A stretch of DNA of 64,000 nt from positions 1,674,001 through 1,738,000 of the forward strand of contig MOWL01000088.1 of the NCBI GenBank assembly GCA_002110485.1, read 5' to 3'. This DNA comes from Emergomyces orientalis (Eukaryota; Ascomycota; Eurotiomycetes; Onygenales; Ajellomycetaceae). The position numbers and the translations under genes are program-made. Positions within the stretch are counted from its first letter, which is position 1; each line of letters begins with the position of its first letter. Below, in pieces: positions 1 to 11,447 of the stretch. Below the pieces are notes generated by a model. It had not been told where the DNA came from, ran no database searches, and saw nothing but the letters and a program-made list of their open reading frames with translations.

Positions 1-805
1 TTGGGGTGATGTGTTATGGGGGGGGTGGTCGACACCATACAATTAACCAAACAACGCTGGCGGAGCATAATCTATGCATCGCGGAGCTATAAAAAATATG
101 TAAATGTACCACACCACACTCGGACATCATTAAAAAAAAAAATTAAATAAATAAAAAGGACAATTGTTAGGAGACACATAAAAAGAAGCATTACAAAAGG
201 GGCATAAAAGAACGCGAAGAGGAGAGAAATACAAGTAAGTACCCAAGAAAGAAAACAGTGTTGCAGAATGGGGTATAGATAAATAGTAAAATAATGATTC
301 GCGCCTGTGTCAACGCCGTGGTTTTCATAAATGGAAGGGGGGTTTAGGGATGGTGATGCGTATATAGTCTTGTAAGGGGGAGAGGTGAGGGATGTTGACC
401 AAATAGATGCATCCGACTGTTTGAGCTGGGCTCGGCTTTCTCGCTTCTTGTTCGTGCTAAGATTGCAGTGGATTTCGTTTATGGGATGAAGCGACGACGG
501 AAGTTGGTGGGAGCCGGAGAAGGAGACAAGGAGTGAGCGCGGGTCGGACAAGTGCCGATATTGCCATTATGCTCAGATCGCCATGTATGCGACATTATAT
601 CAACGGTTGGTGGGCATGCAGAATTCCCAAAGCTAGTCGTGTCTTGCCCATGCTCAGACAAGTAACCGTTCTCAGCCTCCGTACACTTTCGCTGCACACA
701 GCTATCCGTCCAACAGCGTATATATAAAGTGTACACGCCGTACACTACACCCACCCGAACAACAAACAAACCAAAACCATCGAGTAGTAGAGTAAGCAGT
801 AGATA
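1..805. other. Left-edge non-coding stretch
   Basis: I see no supportable gene here. The stretch is AT-rich with G-runs near the edge. A minus-strand open frame at 87-551 has a Lys/Ser-rich start and a very hydrophobic end, but it has no recognisable domain and the hydrophobic part comes from an A/T-rich tract, so I do not call it. The part next to 806 is probably 3' flank of the minus-strand gene at 806-1888. Confidence 0.5.
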
Positions 806-1888
806 TCAACCTCCCACCCCGGCCCCTTCCTCTATTCCACCCAACCACCTTTCTACCCCACAAACCAGCTTCTCCCTCGACCGATCCTGCTCCTCTTCCA
901 CCCGCCCCGCCGCCCTCGCACTCCGCCCCAACTCTAATAATTCATCATAATCGTCGCCGCCATCCGCGCCTAGCGGGTTTGGTTTGGAGACATCGCGCGC
1001 TCCCGACCGCCCGTCCAGCTCAGCTTGTAAAGTGGCAATGTTGAACTGGGTTAGTGGGGTATTGGATCTGGGTGGACTGCTGCGGAGGAAGGTTTTGAGG
1101 AATTTGCTTTCTTTGGGGATGGAAGGGCTGAGGGGGAGGCTTGGTTGGAGAGCTGGGGGGAGGAGGGGAGAAGAGGAGCGTGTTTGGTTTTGGGCTGGGT
1201 TTTCGTTGTTGCTGGTATTGGTATTGTTATTGTTATTGTTATTGTTATTGTTATTGTTATTGTCATTGTTATTATTATTATGGTTGGTATTATTGTTGTG
1301 AACTTTATCGGGATGGTTTGGGGATGTGGTGGTTGTATTCATTGTCTGCGAGGGTGGTATTTGGCCCTGTCGTCGCAGTTCCTTATCGGCGCTGGCAATG
1401 ATATCATTGCCGTTTGGAATATTTTGTATATTGTTTCTTTCGACGACATGCTTTGGTGATGGCGGATGGGACGATGTGGATAGAGGGGAAGGAGGCACTT
1501 TTCGAGAATGGGCGAGTAGTCGTTTTATCCGCCGGACGTATTCTGTTGGTTTCAGATTGATCGAGACTAGAGAGGTCGATGTTGGCGGGGAGAGCGGATT
1601 TGAGAGACGCGGGCCGGTGGTTGAGCCTTGTTGCGGCGGTGTGGAGGAGGAAGAATAGGGAGACGGGGAGGGGAAAGGTGATTGTGAGCGGCTCGAGGAT
1701 CTGGACTTGGATAGCTTTCCTAGCAGGCTGAGGATGGAGCTTTTGCGGCCCTTCTTGTTGTCCTTGCCTTTGTCAAATCCAGGTTGATTATTATTCCCTT
1801 TGGTTTTGTCTCTGGTGCTGGGGTTCAAGGAGCCATGTGTAGCGTAATGCCGCGGAGTTTTCGGTGAATTTGTGTATGTATTTTCCAT
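806..1888 (-). CDS. Asn/Ser/Pro-rich hypothetical protein, 360 aa
   Basis: I do not recognise this protein. It is a single uninterrupted exon of 360 codons with an ATG start (MENTYTN). The N-terminal third is basic and Ser/Pro-rich, with a short hydrophobic/basic patch (SILSLLGKLSKSRS) near residue 50 followed by SQSPFPSPSP-type low complexity. A second basic patch (YVRRIKRLLAHSRK) lies near residue 118. The middle (about 195-225) is a nearly pure Asn run interrupted by Thr/His/Asp, encoded by a TTATTG-type repeat on the plus strand. The C-terminal 90 residues are more complex, with an acidic segment (GGDDYDELLELG) and a Trp-containing end, and look most like a folded or conserved part. It is probably intrinsically disordered. 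A 78-codon ATG-started open frame lies just upstream at 1896-2132 and could be an upstream ORF in its leader. Function unknown; length and uninterrupted frame support coding. Confidence 0.6.
   Translation of the reverse strand: MENTYTNSPKTPRHYATHGSLNPSTRDKTKGNNNQPGFDKGKDNKKGRKSSILSLLGKLSKSRSSSRSQSPFPSPSPYSSSSTPPQQGSTTGPRLSNPLSPPTSTSLVSINLKPTEYVRRIKRLLAHSRKVPPSPLSTSSHPPSPKHVVERNNIQNIPNGNDIIASADKELRRQGQIPPSQTMNTTTTSPNHPDKVHNNNTNHNNNNNDNNNNNNNNNNNNNTNTSNNENPAQNQTRSSSPLLPPALQPSLPLSPSIPKESKFLKTFLRSSPPRSNTPLTQFNIATLQAELDGRSGARDVSKPNPLGADGGDDYDELLELGRSARAAGRVEEEQDRSREKLVCGVERWLGGIEEGAGVGG
1213..1285. repeat. TTATTG/ATT microsatellite inside a coding region
   Basis: On the plus strand a TTATTG unit repeats about nine times, with one TCATTG variant, then runs into ATT triplets. 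On the minus strand it encodes the Asn run of the 806-1888 protein. Because the unit is 6 bp, length changes preserve the reading frame. Confidence 0.85.
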
Positions 1889-4518
1889 GGCTTTGCTAGT
1901 TACCTGTGCCCCCGAGGTAGTTACCGTAATTTCTTCTGATTATTGTCTTGTCCGGTCTTGGATATCCTGTCCTCCAACGATGAGCTTCAGAGGGAGAGGA
2001 GAAAAGAGGAGGAATGCAAAGAGGGGCTCGTCTTTCAAGATCGTGTAGTTCTTCCACACCAGACGGTGGCAGCATGCAGACGCAATTTCGTACAGTCATC
2101 GAAAGCCTAAAGGCATGGATATCACTCGGCATATAGAAACCGAACGGCTGATTGGCTATTGGTCGAGAGCCTGAGGTTCGTCTCCCACTGCCAGGTCACG
2201 AAAATGGGAAGATAATGCACTGGCTCGCTCAAGCTACGGATTGCTGTTGTGCAAGTCTCTTGTCCAGCTGCATGAGTTGGGAAGCTGGAGGGGAAGCTGG
2301 GTTTTTAAAGAAGAATCCAGCTCACGAATCGCGGCGCAGACGAAGGTTTTTTTTTTCTTCTCTCATAAATCTGATGTAATGTTAATTCATTAACTCGTAA
2401 CTAGGCCTTTACGTTTGAATTATTTTGTCGCTAGTAAAGAGGTTCGAATCGAACAAAAGGAGAGTAAAAAATCTCAGAGGAAAAGAAGAAGACGGTTAGG
2501 ATTAGGATGGAGAAGATCGAGGTGACTAAAGTTTTTCCTTTTCTTTTCAAACTGCCCAACTGAACGACGAGTTTGCCCATGGTTCACCCTTGAAGTCAAT
2601 TGATCGACGCCGACTTTTGCTCTTGATAGCACTAGCCCCTAGCGCGACATCAATACGGCCCACTCGACGCCCGTTGAGCCAACCAGGGCCCATATCGGCG
2701 GGGCAAGATTTCATGATTTTTTGGTGGCAGAGGCGATTTGGGAGCTTTCCCCGGTCGCAGAGGCGTTGTCATCTGATCGGTTTGCTGCAGCCATAAGTCG
2801 CAGCGCCATGGTACAGGCGGACCATTTCGTACTCGGCAGTTGAAATGAAAAGTGGCAGTTCCAATTAAGAAACGTCTGTCTCTAAATAACATGGATGCGG
2901 AGTGGATGGTGGAATGAATATCAAGCTTATGTATCCAGTCATGTAACTAGTTAGTTATTTACTGTACATACTGAGGTCATCTACGGAGTGAAAAAAAAAC
3001 AATCAATTCTCCATCTTTGAAAAACTACCCCACCTGGGCGAGTCCCCGCCATCCCCATCCAGCCTAGGCCCTGGACCTGGGCCCTGGTGCAACCCGTTAA
3101 ATTGTCTTTGGCATCTCAGCCCTGGAGCCGCATGCTTAACTTAACTAAGTTAGAACACAGTCTCCCTGGCTAGTAGTAATTAATAAAAGAACCTTCCATC
3201 TCCTCTCATTCCGTGCCAAGCTTTCTCCGTTCAAATCTGGCCCTCCTCTCAAACACTACTACTATGTACAGCTCCGCAATTGCAAGCATACCTCAAGGGT
3301 CCCCAACGTCATTGATAATAATACTCCGTGGTAGTTACGTCTCCGGACTCTGTGAAGGGTTCCAGCTGCTGCCCTGTAAATGATCCACCGCCACCGTGGG
3401 GCCAACAAGAAAGAATGATTGTTTCATCGAGGCCAGCGTCAATCACTCTCTACCCGTCTCCGGCTCGGCTGGTAGCTAGTATGTATAATTAATTACCCTT
3501 GGCTTCATATTATATATCTCGCAGGGCTGAATTGCGGAAGAAGTTCAAACTTGCAGGCAATGAATGAGGAGATTGTCAAATGGAAATAGGCGCAGAGTTG
3601 TAGCTGACGGGGGAAAAGAAAAGGAAGGCAGATGCAACTTCAGATCAAACATGATTTTGATGATTCTAGAATACTTTGAAAACTTTCCCCACCGTCAGAC
3701 ACGGAGTTGATGTCCGAATATGCTGTGTCAGCATTTAGGTCGTGTGTAAGCTCAGGTGGCCCTGAATCTGTTTGACAAAATATGGGCCCAATCGAATGCA
3801 GATCAGAGAGAGCTGAGTTTGATGTCCGATTTGTGTCTGAATTTCACTCTTTATATGGGTTCAATTTCAAACCTCAGACCCTCTTTATTATGCTTAGAAA
3901 CACCTACACTAGACATCACACCACTTCCTTCTTTCTCACTCAATGGTAAGCATGAGATGACAAAATCAGAGGCATGTTCAGCTTCTCCTTACTCATATTC
4001 GACTCTTTCCCCGGGCCAGGTGAAGTGTATGACAGGGATCTGTGGACGGCAATATTCATTCTGTGATATCCCAACGAACAGTTGGGTATGCAGAGAACAT
4101 TTATCTGCTAACATTCAGTGTGCAAGGTTAAATAGACAATGTGCCTATTATTAATTTAAATGGTGCCATTAGCTAGTAAAGTAGTTAATGTGCTGAGGAG
4201 CCTCCTCAGTGACATTGTAAACATAAACCCCAGCTTACATCTCTCCTTATCAAGCAGGTTCTCTACTTGTTATTCCCGACGTATAGCGGAGACGGAGCAG
4301 TATGACCCACCTCCGGGAAACACGTTTACTCGCCGGATATTACGGAAGCCAGTGAACTGGATATTTGTATTGGATTGCTGCAATAAGTATAAAACGCCCC
4401 CTCGAGTGGACATAATATCCCCCACCATTTTACAAAGCTATACATTTTGCCAAAGAATACTCCCGAACACAGCCAGCAACACTCATACAAACATTGCCCC
4501 ATTTGTACAGTGCAAATC
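1889..4518. other. Intergenic region, no gene supported
   Basis: This is a divergent promoter region between the minus-strand orphan gene and the plus-strand dehydrogenase. Several frames stay open for 70-130 codons (for example 3756-4154), but they start on non-ATG codons, lack domain-like composition and carry no plausible splice continuation. I searched both strands for split small genes and found none that hold together. A TATA-like site for the downstream gene is listed separately. Confidence 0.5.
4388..4394 (+). promoter_or_regulatory. TATA-like box upstream of the SDR gene
   Basis: TATAAAA lies about 125 nt upstream of the ATG at 4519, a reasonable distance for a fungal TATA element with a leader of about 90 nt. 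Position and sequence are the only evidence. Confidence 0.4.
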
Positions 4519-5783
4519 ATGCCAACGTACGTGATTACCGGTGCGAACCGTGGAATAGGGGTATGTGCATCCATTCATACATATAGCTCTGTATATTGCA
4601 TTTATGACGTACCTAATTCTTCGATGGTCGAGGGTTTGACTTTAACTGATGCTGCTGTTGATATTTTGTGATTTTTTAATTTTTAATTTTTTAATTCGGT
4701 ATTGTAGTTTGAATTCCTGCGGCAACTCTCCGCTATCCCCGAAAGCCTGGTCGTCGGCCTGGTGCGAGACAAAGCCGCAACGGACGAGAAAGTCGCGAAG
4801 GAGTTACCAGGAAGAAACATCCATATCCTACAAGCTGATTTGACTGACTACGACTCCTTGAAGGTTGGCCTACACGCCCTCAGCCGCACTCCATGTGTGC
4901 ATTAGCTGCTGGTCTTTTCTGCGCTAACACCCTGATTCACAGCAAGCAGCAGATGAAGTGGCGAGGTTGAGCAACGGTGTCGATTTATTGATCGCGAATG
5001 CAGCTCTGCATTCTGAGTGGTCGGCTTTAAATGAACTCAATGTCCTGTGCGGTTGGCCTTCCCGATGATAACTCTCTGCCCTACCTTCCCCTTATGTCAT
5101 ACAAACCATTATTGACGTGGGTTGGTTGGCCCGATTTGTAGGGCGAAGGATCCCAAGAGGCTGGAAGAAGAGCTCATTGACAACTTCAAAGTCAATGTAG
5201 TCGGCAATGTGCACCTGCTTTCGCTCTTCGTGCCCCTTGTGCAGAAAGGGACGATCAAGAAGGTGGTCACCCTCACATCTGGTGGGGCGGATAGTAAATT
5301 CATTGCACGGTATGACATTGCAAACCAGGCGCCGTTCGCCATCTCCAAGGCTGGGTTGATATCCGCTACTGCCAAATTTAGCGCCCAGTATAAACCGGAT
5401 GGTATTTTGTTTATGTCCATCGCGCCCGGTATGGTGGACACTGGCGGATTCAAAAATGGTAAGAAAAAAGAAAAAAAAAAAAACAAAAAAAAAACAACAA
5501 ACCCCCCAGAACAGCTTGTTGCTGCTGTTTTCCTTAGCTGCCAGTGCAATGTCTCTCAGGTGAAAATAACTATTACTGACCCGACAAAACAGCAACGCCT
5601 GAGCAACTAGCCAAACTTGGCGGTATGCTGCAGAAGTTCTCTGCGTATGACCCGAGCTTCAAGGGGCCCATGCCCATTGAACAGTCGATTAGCGCTATGC
5701 TGGGGGTTATCGACCGTGCAAATATCAATAATGGGCACGCTGGGGCTGTTGTGTCCCACCATGGAAACAAGCATTGGCTTTAA
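4519..5783 (+). CDS. Short-chain dehydrogenase/reductase, 5 exons, 269 aa
   Basis: Exons 4519-4560, 4708-4863, 4943-5046, 5142-5458 and 5593-5783 join in frame into 269 codons, a normal length for classical SDRs. The N-terminus carries the Rossmann dinucleotide motif TGANRGIG split by intron 1. LVVGLVRD follows beta-2, and QADLTD marks the Asp-containing loop after beta-3. LLIANAAL is the NAG-type motif, and the TSGG region holds the expected active-site Ser. The catalytic YxxxK position reads FAISK, so the Tyr is replaced by Phe (codon TTC near 5334). The IAPGMVDT loop after beta-6 is normal. It is a cytosolic NAD(P)H-dependent enzyme by family; substrate unknown. The loss of Tyr suggests altered or no redox activity. 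Intron 4 contains a long A-rich tract. It is convergent with the carrier at 6313-8014. Splice sites are my reading; the exon 3/4 junction is chosen because it gives NVL-AKDPKR in frame. Confidence 0.85.
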
Positions 5784-6312
5784 AGATGATTTTTGTATGC
5801 GATTCACAATGAATGATCGATTATATAAAGGAAACTTGGAGGGAGAAAAGGAGAATTGAACAGATGGTGACACATTTAAACATTGATTTAGTGCAAAGAT
5901 AATGATCCCAAGGAGAATATAATACAATATAAAATAAAAATAAAAAACCCCCAATTTGTTCGCTAAACGGGGTTCTTAATGGAGAATAATCAATGTCTCG
6001 TTCATTCTCCCTGCATCCAGAAAGGGGATTTGTGTTCGAAGATAAGCGCCAGTTTTGTGCAACTAACGCCTAGTTTATAACACGTATACAATGCCTATTA
6101 CTTTGGCACTAAAAATTAGAATAAAACTCTGCAGATGGCAAAATATAAAGTTAAAAAGAGCGAAAGTTTTTTGTTTCAAATTGAAAAATACATGGACAAG
6201 AAGAGCGTAAGCCAACCATCATTCATGCCAAAGGTCGAAGATTTTTGGGAATTGGTGAATAAATGAGTCTAAATGAAAGTAACGTATTCAGGGAGATATA
6301 TACCCAGTCACT

Positions 6313-8014
6313 TTAGTATGTAAACCTGAAGCTGGGATGGTCGTCTCCAAGATTATCAACTTCATCCTCGGGAAGCTGCAGTAGATGATCACGAAGCCCT
6401 CTAGCCCGGAGACGGTTCTCACGGTACAAATAAAGGAAGAACGCGATGCACGTAACCGCGCACACCCAAATCAATGCGAGACTAGCGCCGTATCCGGTCG
6501 GGTACCTTGGAGCCTCGGACGGGAAGAAGAGGTTACTCGCGATGAGCCCACCCGAATTTCCGATCCCGATTTGCATCGCCGATGATATCCCACGTTTATA
6601 ATGTCCACCCATGTTGTTACTAAGCCATGTGATTGTGATGGGATGCGCCATGAAGGAACCCGCCGAGATGGCGAAAACGGCGAAGTAGCGCACGCCCAGG
6701 GACACAGACTGCTGGCATAAGAGGATTATATATCCGATGGATGCGATTAGGCATCCGATAATGGTGAAAGTGAACCGATGTCGCATCCGGTCCGAAATTA
6801 TTGCAGTGAGCATTGCAGTGCACGCGCCGCAGGCAAATATTGGAACAGCCATGAGTTGTGCATTTAGCGCGGTCCAGCCAAGTTGGTGGAGGATGGTGGG
6901 AGTGAAGAAGCTGACTGCATATCCACTGTTGACAATGCCAATATACATTACGATTCTGCAAGGGTGAAAGACATGGCGTTAAAAAAAGATAGAGTTCTGC
7001 AACGATAGAATTGAGATCGTTCTGGGGCTTACCCAAGGTAAATCTTCACATCTGTGAAAGCGCGTTTCATGGCCGGTTTGTCCAGCCGATCCATTTTCGC
7101 GTTTTCAGTCTCCGTGGCTAATCGATGTAGGAGAATCACCCTTTCATCCTCCGTAAGGAATTTTGCGGTTTCAGGCCAATCGGGAATCATGAATTTTGAA
7201 CCTGCGGCCGCGATCACAGTTGCAGCGCCTTCCAGGATAAAGATCCAGCGCCAGCCACTATAACCACGAGCCCCGTCCATTCCAGCAATGAAATAGGCCA
7301 AAATCTGTAAAACTTATAAGCCCATAGACTTCCACGCTACATTAGGAATGTCTTACGCCACTCATTGAACCTGCCATGATACTGCAGGCTATGAAAAAGT
7401 TGACCCTGGTCTGAAGTTCATGTCGTTTGTAGTACATGGAGATAAGATATATGCAACCTATACACGTCAGAATATTAAGTGGACAGGAAATCAGTCAAGC
7501 TTTCAAAGACACACACCTGGTACGAATCCTGCTTCGAACACCCCGAGAAGGAAGCGGCAAACTACCAACCCGGCGAAACTATTTGTAAGCCCTTGAAAGA
7601 CCGTGACCAGCCCTATATATTCATTTTAAGTAATTGAAAGAGGAGGATAGAAGCGCAGGAGATCCACTTACCCCATCCCATCATAACACAGCTTAGCCAG
7701 GTTGAAGGGGCAACTTTTTTAAGAATTATATTGCTCGGGACTTCACAAACCATATACGGAACGAAAAATATGAACAATGCAATGTTGAAATCATGTCCGC
7801 TCATACCGAGATCCTTTTCTAGGCCCTGAAGGCGAGCGTTCCCTATGTTGATGCGGTCCAGGAACCCCAGACACATGAGAAAAGAGAGTATTGGGACGAC
7901 ATAGAGATCGCATTTCCAGACAACCTTCTTTTCAACCGTCCAATCTATATATTCGATAGACTGTGTTTCTGTGATGATAGGAGTACCCGGTGCTTCCTTC
8001 GATGAGTCGGCCAT
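6313..8014 (-). CDS. MFS anion:cation symporter (Dal5/allantoate permease family), 5 exons, 484 aa
   Basis: Minus-strand exons 8014-7672, 7612-7517, 7457-7357, 7304-7033 and 6955-6313 join in frame into 484 aa, typical of the fungal Dal5/allantoate permease family of the major facilitator superfamily. The N-terminal cytosolic segment is followed by the family signature around TM1, FLMCLGFLDRINIGNARLQG. GLTNSFAGLVVCRFLLGVFEAGFVPG covers TM3-4, WRWIFILEGA follows TM5-6, and IPDWPETAKFL opens the central loop. The C-terminal half supplies TM7-12, including the TITWLSNNMGG and MQIGIGNSGGL segments. The C-terminus is hydrophilic. It probably sits in the plasma membrane and imports an organic anion (allantoate, nicotinate, a vitamin or a short peptide); substrate cannot be read from sequence. 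Introns are 41-77 nt. The gene is convergent with the SDR at 4519-5783. Confidence 0.9.
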
Positions 8015-11000
8015 CCCGTCGGTCGGCCAGATAGTGAATTTGAAGCAGGGGAAAAAAAATCAGTAGATTTTTTAACCAGCGTAGGAGCAATGAGCACACA
8101 TTGGGGGACGTGTGAGGGCTGCAGAGGACTTGAGAATTGCATAGGGATGATCCATAGGATATACGATGCGGGTTTAAGCCTAGGAGAAACCGAGTCAGTA
8201 GGTGGCATTTCGTGGTCGCCGGCTGTAACGGCAACGAGCTGTAGAATGACAGCGCCATGGAAAATTTCCAACACGCATTTATAGCAATATCAAAACTCAG
8301 TACAACCCGTCAATGAATGCACATAGCGGGCATGGGCCTCCGAGCTGCATAAACCTGAGAAACAAACGAGCAAGTAGATATTGAAGACCAGTGGTGAATA
8401 CGAGAAGATGGCTTTTGATTCACCTTCTGTGTGCATAATGCAAAAGCCTTATCGCACCTTGTGCAGGATTTAATGGCCTAAGAAAGGCAATTCTAGGAAT
8501 AAAAGCGCATTTATAAAGCATGGTTTTGAGTTCTGATGCGGGAAGCCGATGGCTGGTAGTTTACGGCGTGGTTGACACAGTGAACTTAAACGAAGAGCTC
8601 CATAGCCAAGAACCAACATTTTAGACTAAAAATGGTGACATAGCTGGAAAATTGTAACAACATAGTTGTGCATGTCTGGTGCATTATGTCACATTCCACT
8701 TTATAAACCTGCATGGAGGCCAATCAATCGTCATACGCAGCCATCCAGGTATTTCCTTAACCCGATGCATACGGCATGGCGTTAGCTTGGTTTGGATGAG
8801 ATGGAGATCATCCGAACCCGCGTCCAGCCACAATCTAAGGGAGCGGATACCGAAAGTAAATAGGATATATTTGGTGCACGTCAACAAAAGCAAAAGAAAG
8901 ACGTAAAGGAGACAGGAAAAAGCAAAAGATGATGAAGATGATGAAAATGAAAATTTTGGGGAGGAGCGGAACCAAGAGCAAAGAAGCCAATGCTACGTCT
9001 TGGTTGAATTGAGCCATGCAGGTCGCCTTTGTTTGGTTTCCACGACATACAGAGGAAGTGTTGTTCAAGAGCATGCCGATCCATTAGGGTAATTTATCAA
9101 TTCAGTTCACGAAGATTGGTCGCTTATTATTACTCGGGGAAGATGCGATGCCCAGCTGGACTGAGACGGCTTAGTTTGTTGGGCAATGGCGAAAGAATAT
9201 TCTGGTCCACAAAATTTAGAAAAGATATCCGGCTGCAGAGCTGCATTTTGAACACTGAGCTGCTTTAATGCAGTTCAACCAATCCAGCTATACAAAAATA
9301 CTAGTATTCAGAAAAATATAATGGGAAAACTCCCTTCCTGAGGGCCGAGGCAGGCTCGGGCAAGCACCTTTTGAGAAGAGAAAGGAGGTGTTCTAGAAGG
9401 GGGATCAACCTCAGCTCTAAAACCCATAGTTTGTCCACGGAGTAGAGAACAAACGGGCACTGTTACATCCAAGAAAACGGCAAATATGACGACGCGGAGC
9501 AAGCCTGATGTGACGTGATATTGCGGTATCTCTGCCGCCAAACCCAGGGGAAGTAAGTCTGGTCTAACAAGTCTCACATATAAAAGTTCGAGAACAAAGA
9601 AAATACCAAAGGGAGATGCGGGACATAGATATCATGACTCCATGGTTGCAATTGGATCTGCAGATTCGGCCATCTTTGCGTTGTACGAGTCGTGGTTTGG
9701 CGAGGTTGATGTCCAGAGAACTCTCGCGTCGTTGAATTTAGCTTGGGCCAGGGAACGGAAAAACAACCAGCCCGCTCGTACAAGCTGGTGTTGTCGAACA
9801 AACGAATTCGTTCTAAATGGACTAGATTCCGCCCAGTTTTTACCGCGAATTCAAGTAGGAATTCCGGGTGAAAGGTATTCCTTTTTCCTTCTTTTCAGGT
9901 GGGCCAAGATCGAAATCAATCGTTGTCGCACACGCATACATTTCCGTCATTTTCTCAACACTTTGAACGGTTGAGGCCCAATTGATTGGCAGAAAATCAT
10001 ATCGCACAACCGCAACAATTCCAGAAAATGTGACTAGAGGCGACGAGTCCGGAACAAACGAATCAGAGGTGAGAGGAAAGTTGCATTTATTAATTGTTCT
10101 CGAATATGCTCGACTTTCAGCCCCGTTGGAATATTGCTGTGTTGGTGAAACGGACAACTGGATAACTACCTCGTGACTCTGTGCGTTCGATGAGACGAAA
10201 ACACGGACTCTCTCTTCTTGTCCAATGTATAAATATATTCATCTGGCAAGAAAATCTCTTCCCGTCTTCTTTTGGGGCGATTAAACCTCGAAATTCGTCC
10301 TTGGACGATACACTCTCTCCCAGCTACTAGGTTCGCCGCCTTGGGCCGCCACGATGGCCCGCTTCTAAGCTTCACACCAGTACCGGCAAAGTCCAGACCC
10401 CGACGACTGTGGAAAGTATCCGCCCTCGCCAGTCACCAAAACGTTGACAAAACGGTTAGCGAGACTAATTATGCACATGCAGGATCTTTTTAGGTGACCG
10501 TTTCTCGATTCTCGCTTCGGCCGAAAGCAAAAGACCTTGTTACGAGACGTAGCCGAACTTCAACATGCTGTGCAAGGGGCTACTGGGTGCACAGCAATAA
10601 AATCTCGAAGAAAAGAGGATGCGGAACAGCCCGCACACTTGTAGCTCCCTGCCATAATGACAGCGTTAGAGAAATTTTTAAAAAGACCCTGAATGCACCA
10701 CCCTCCTTGCTTGCTTCGATTGATGCTCGCGGTGTCGGGTATTCTTGATTACTAGATATATAAAACTTCTTGTTTCCTCCAACATGCCCCACCACCTGAA
10801 CCCAGCAGCGGCGGTACACACCCACCCGATGGAACGGCAATGGTCCCCATGACAGAAGAACAGGCATTCAACCAAATTTATAGAATGGGCCAGGGTCGAA
10901 CAGGGGTTAACTTGAAGTATACCTATAAGGATCAGTGATGTTAGCAATGCTTATTTGTAGCTAATTCCTTTCGTTGGGAAATTTTATGGAGAAATTCATT

Positions 11001-11447
11001 TTTGGTGATCTCAAAGGCTATAGGGGTTGGAGTTGGATCAGCCATCATCATTGCTAACAAAAGGGGGTAGTAGAGAAGGATGTACCTTCGACAAGGCCGA
11101 TATTTGAGGTAAATCACAGGGCATCCATATAAAAGTGATTAGTAATAAAAATAAGAACACGAACACACAGCCATATATCACGGTGCAGAACATATAACTG
11201 GCTTTATGGATGGTTATTATTCGTTAGATAGACATCATAAGAGAAGAGAAATCATTCATCAGGTCAACCCGAAACGTTAGAAAAAAAAGCATTGCCAAGA
11301 CGCAGAAGACACTCTGTTAAGGGAAGATAAGAAATGCCATTTGGGAACAACCCCTAATCCACAATCCGAGAATTGAGAAATACGAAAAGAGAGAAGACTG
11401 CCAAAATAAATAAAGAAAATAACCCTAATAGTCCGCCTGAAGCAATC
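8015..11447. other. 3.4-kb gene-free region
   Basis: I find no supportable gene on either strand. All longer frames (for example 9308-9577, 9840-10157, 11-codon-poor stretches around 10.2-10.9 kb) begin on non-ATG codons or lack domain-like composition. The block 9.3-10.9 kb is less AT-rich than its surroundings and could be degenerate old coding or transposon sequence, but I could not recognise any motif. A short GATGAA-like trinucleotide stretch lies near 8926-8950. Confidence 0.45.

Noticed and set aside
87..551. 154-codon minus-strand frame with hydrophobic end
   Set aside because: Composition follows the A/T-rich DNA, with no domain or splice context.
2440..2465. GGTTCGAATC, a tRNA T-loop-like motif
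   Set aside because: Flanking bases do not pair into a T-stem and no acceptor or anticodon arm can be built.
5092..5610. Frames overlapping the SDR exon 4 on both strands
   Set aside because: The plus frame is exon 4 plus read-through of intron 4; the minus frames are shadows.
9308..10948. Possible decayed transposon in the less AT-rich block
   Set aside because: I could not find terminal repeats, target duplications or any recognisable protein motif.
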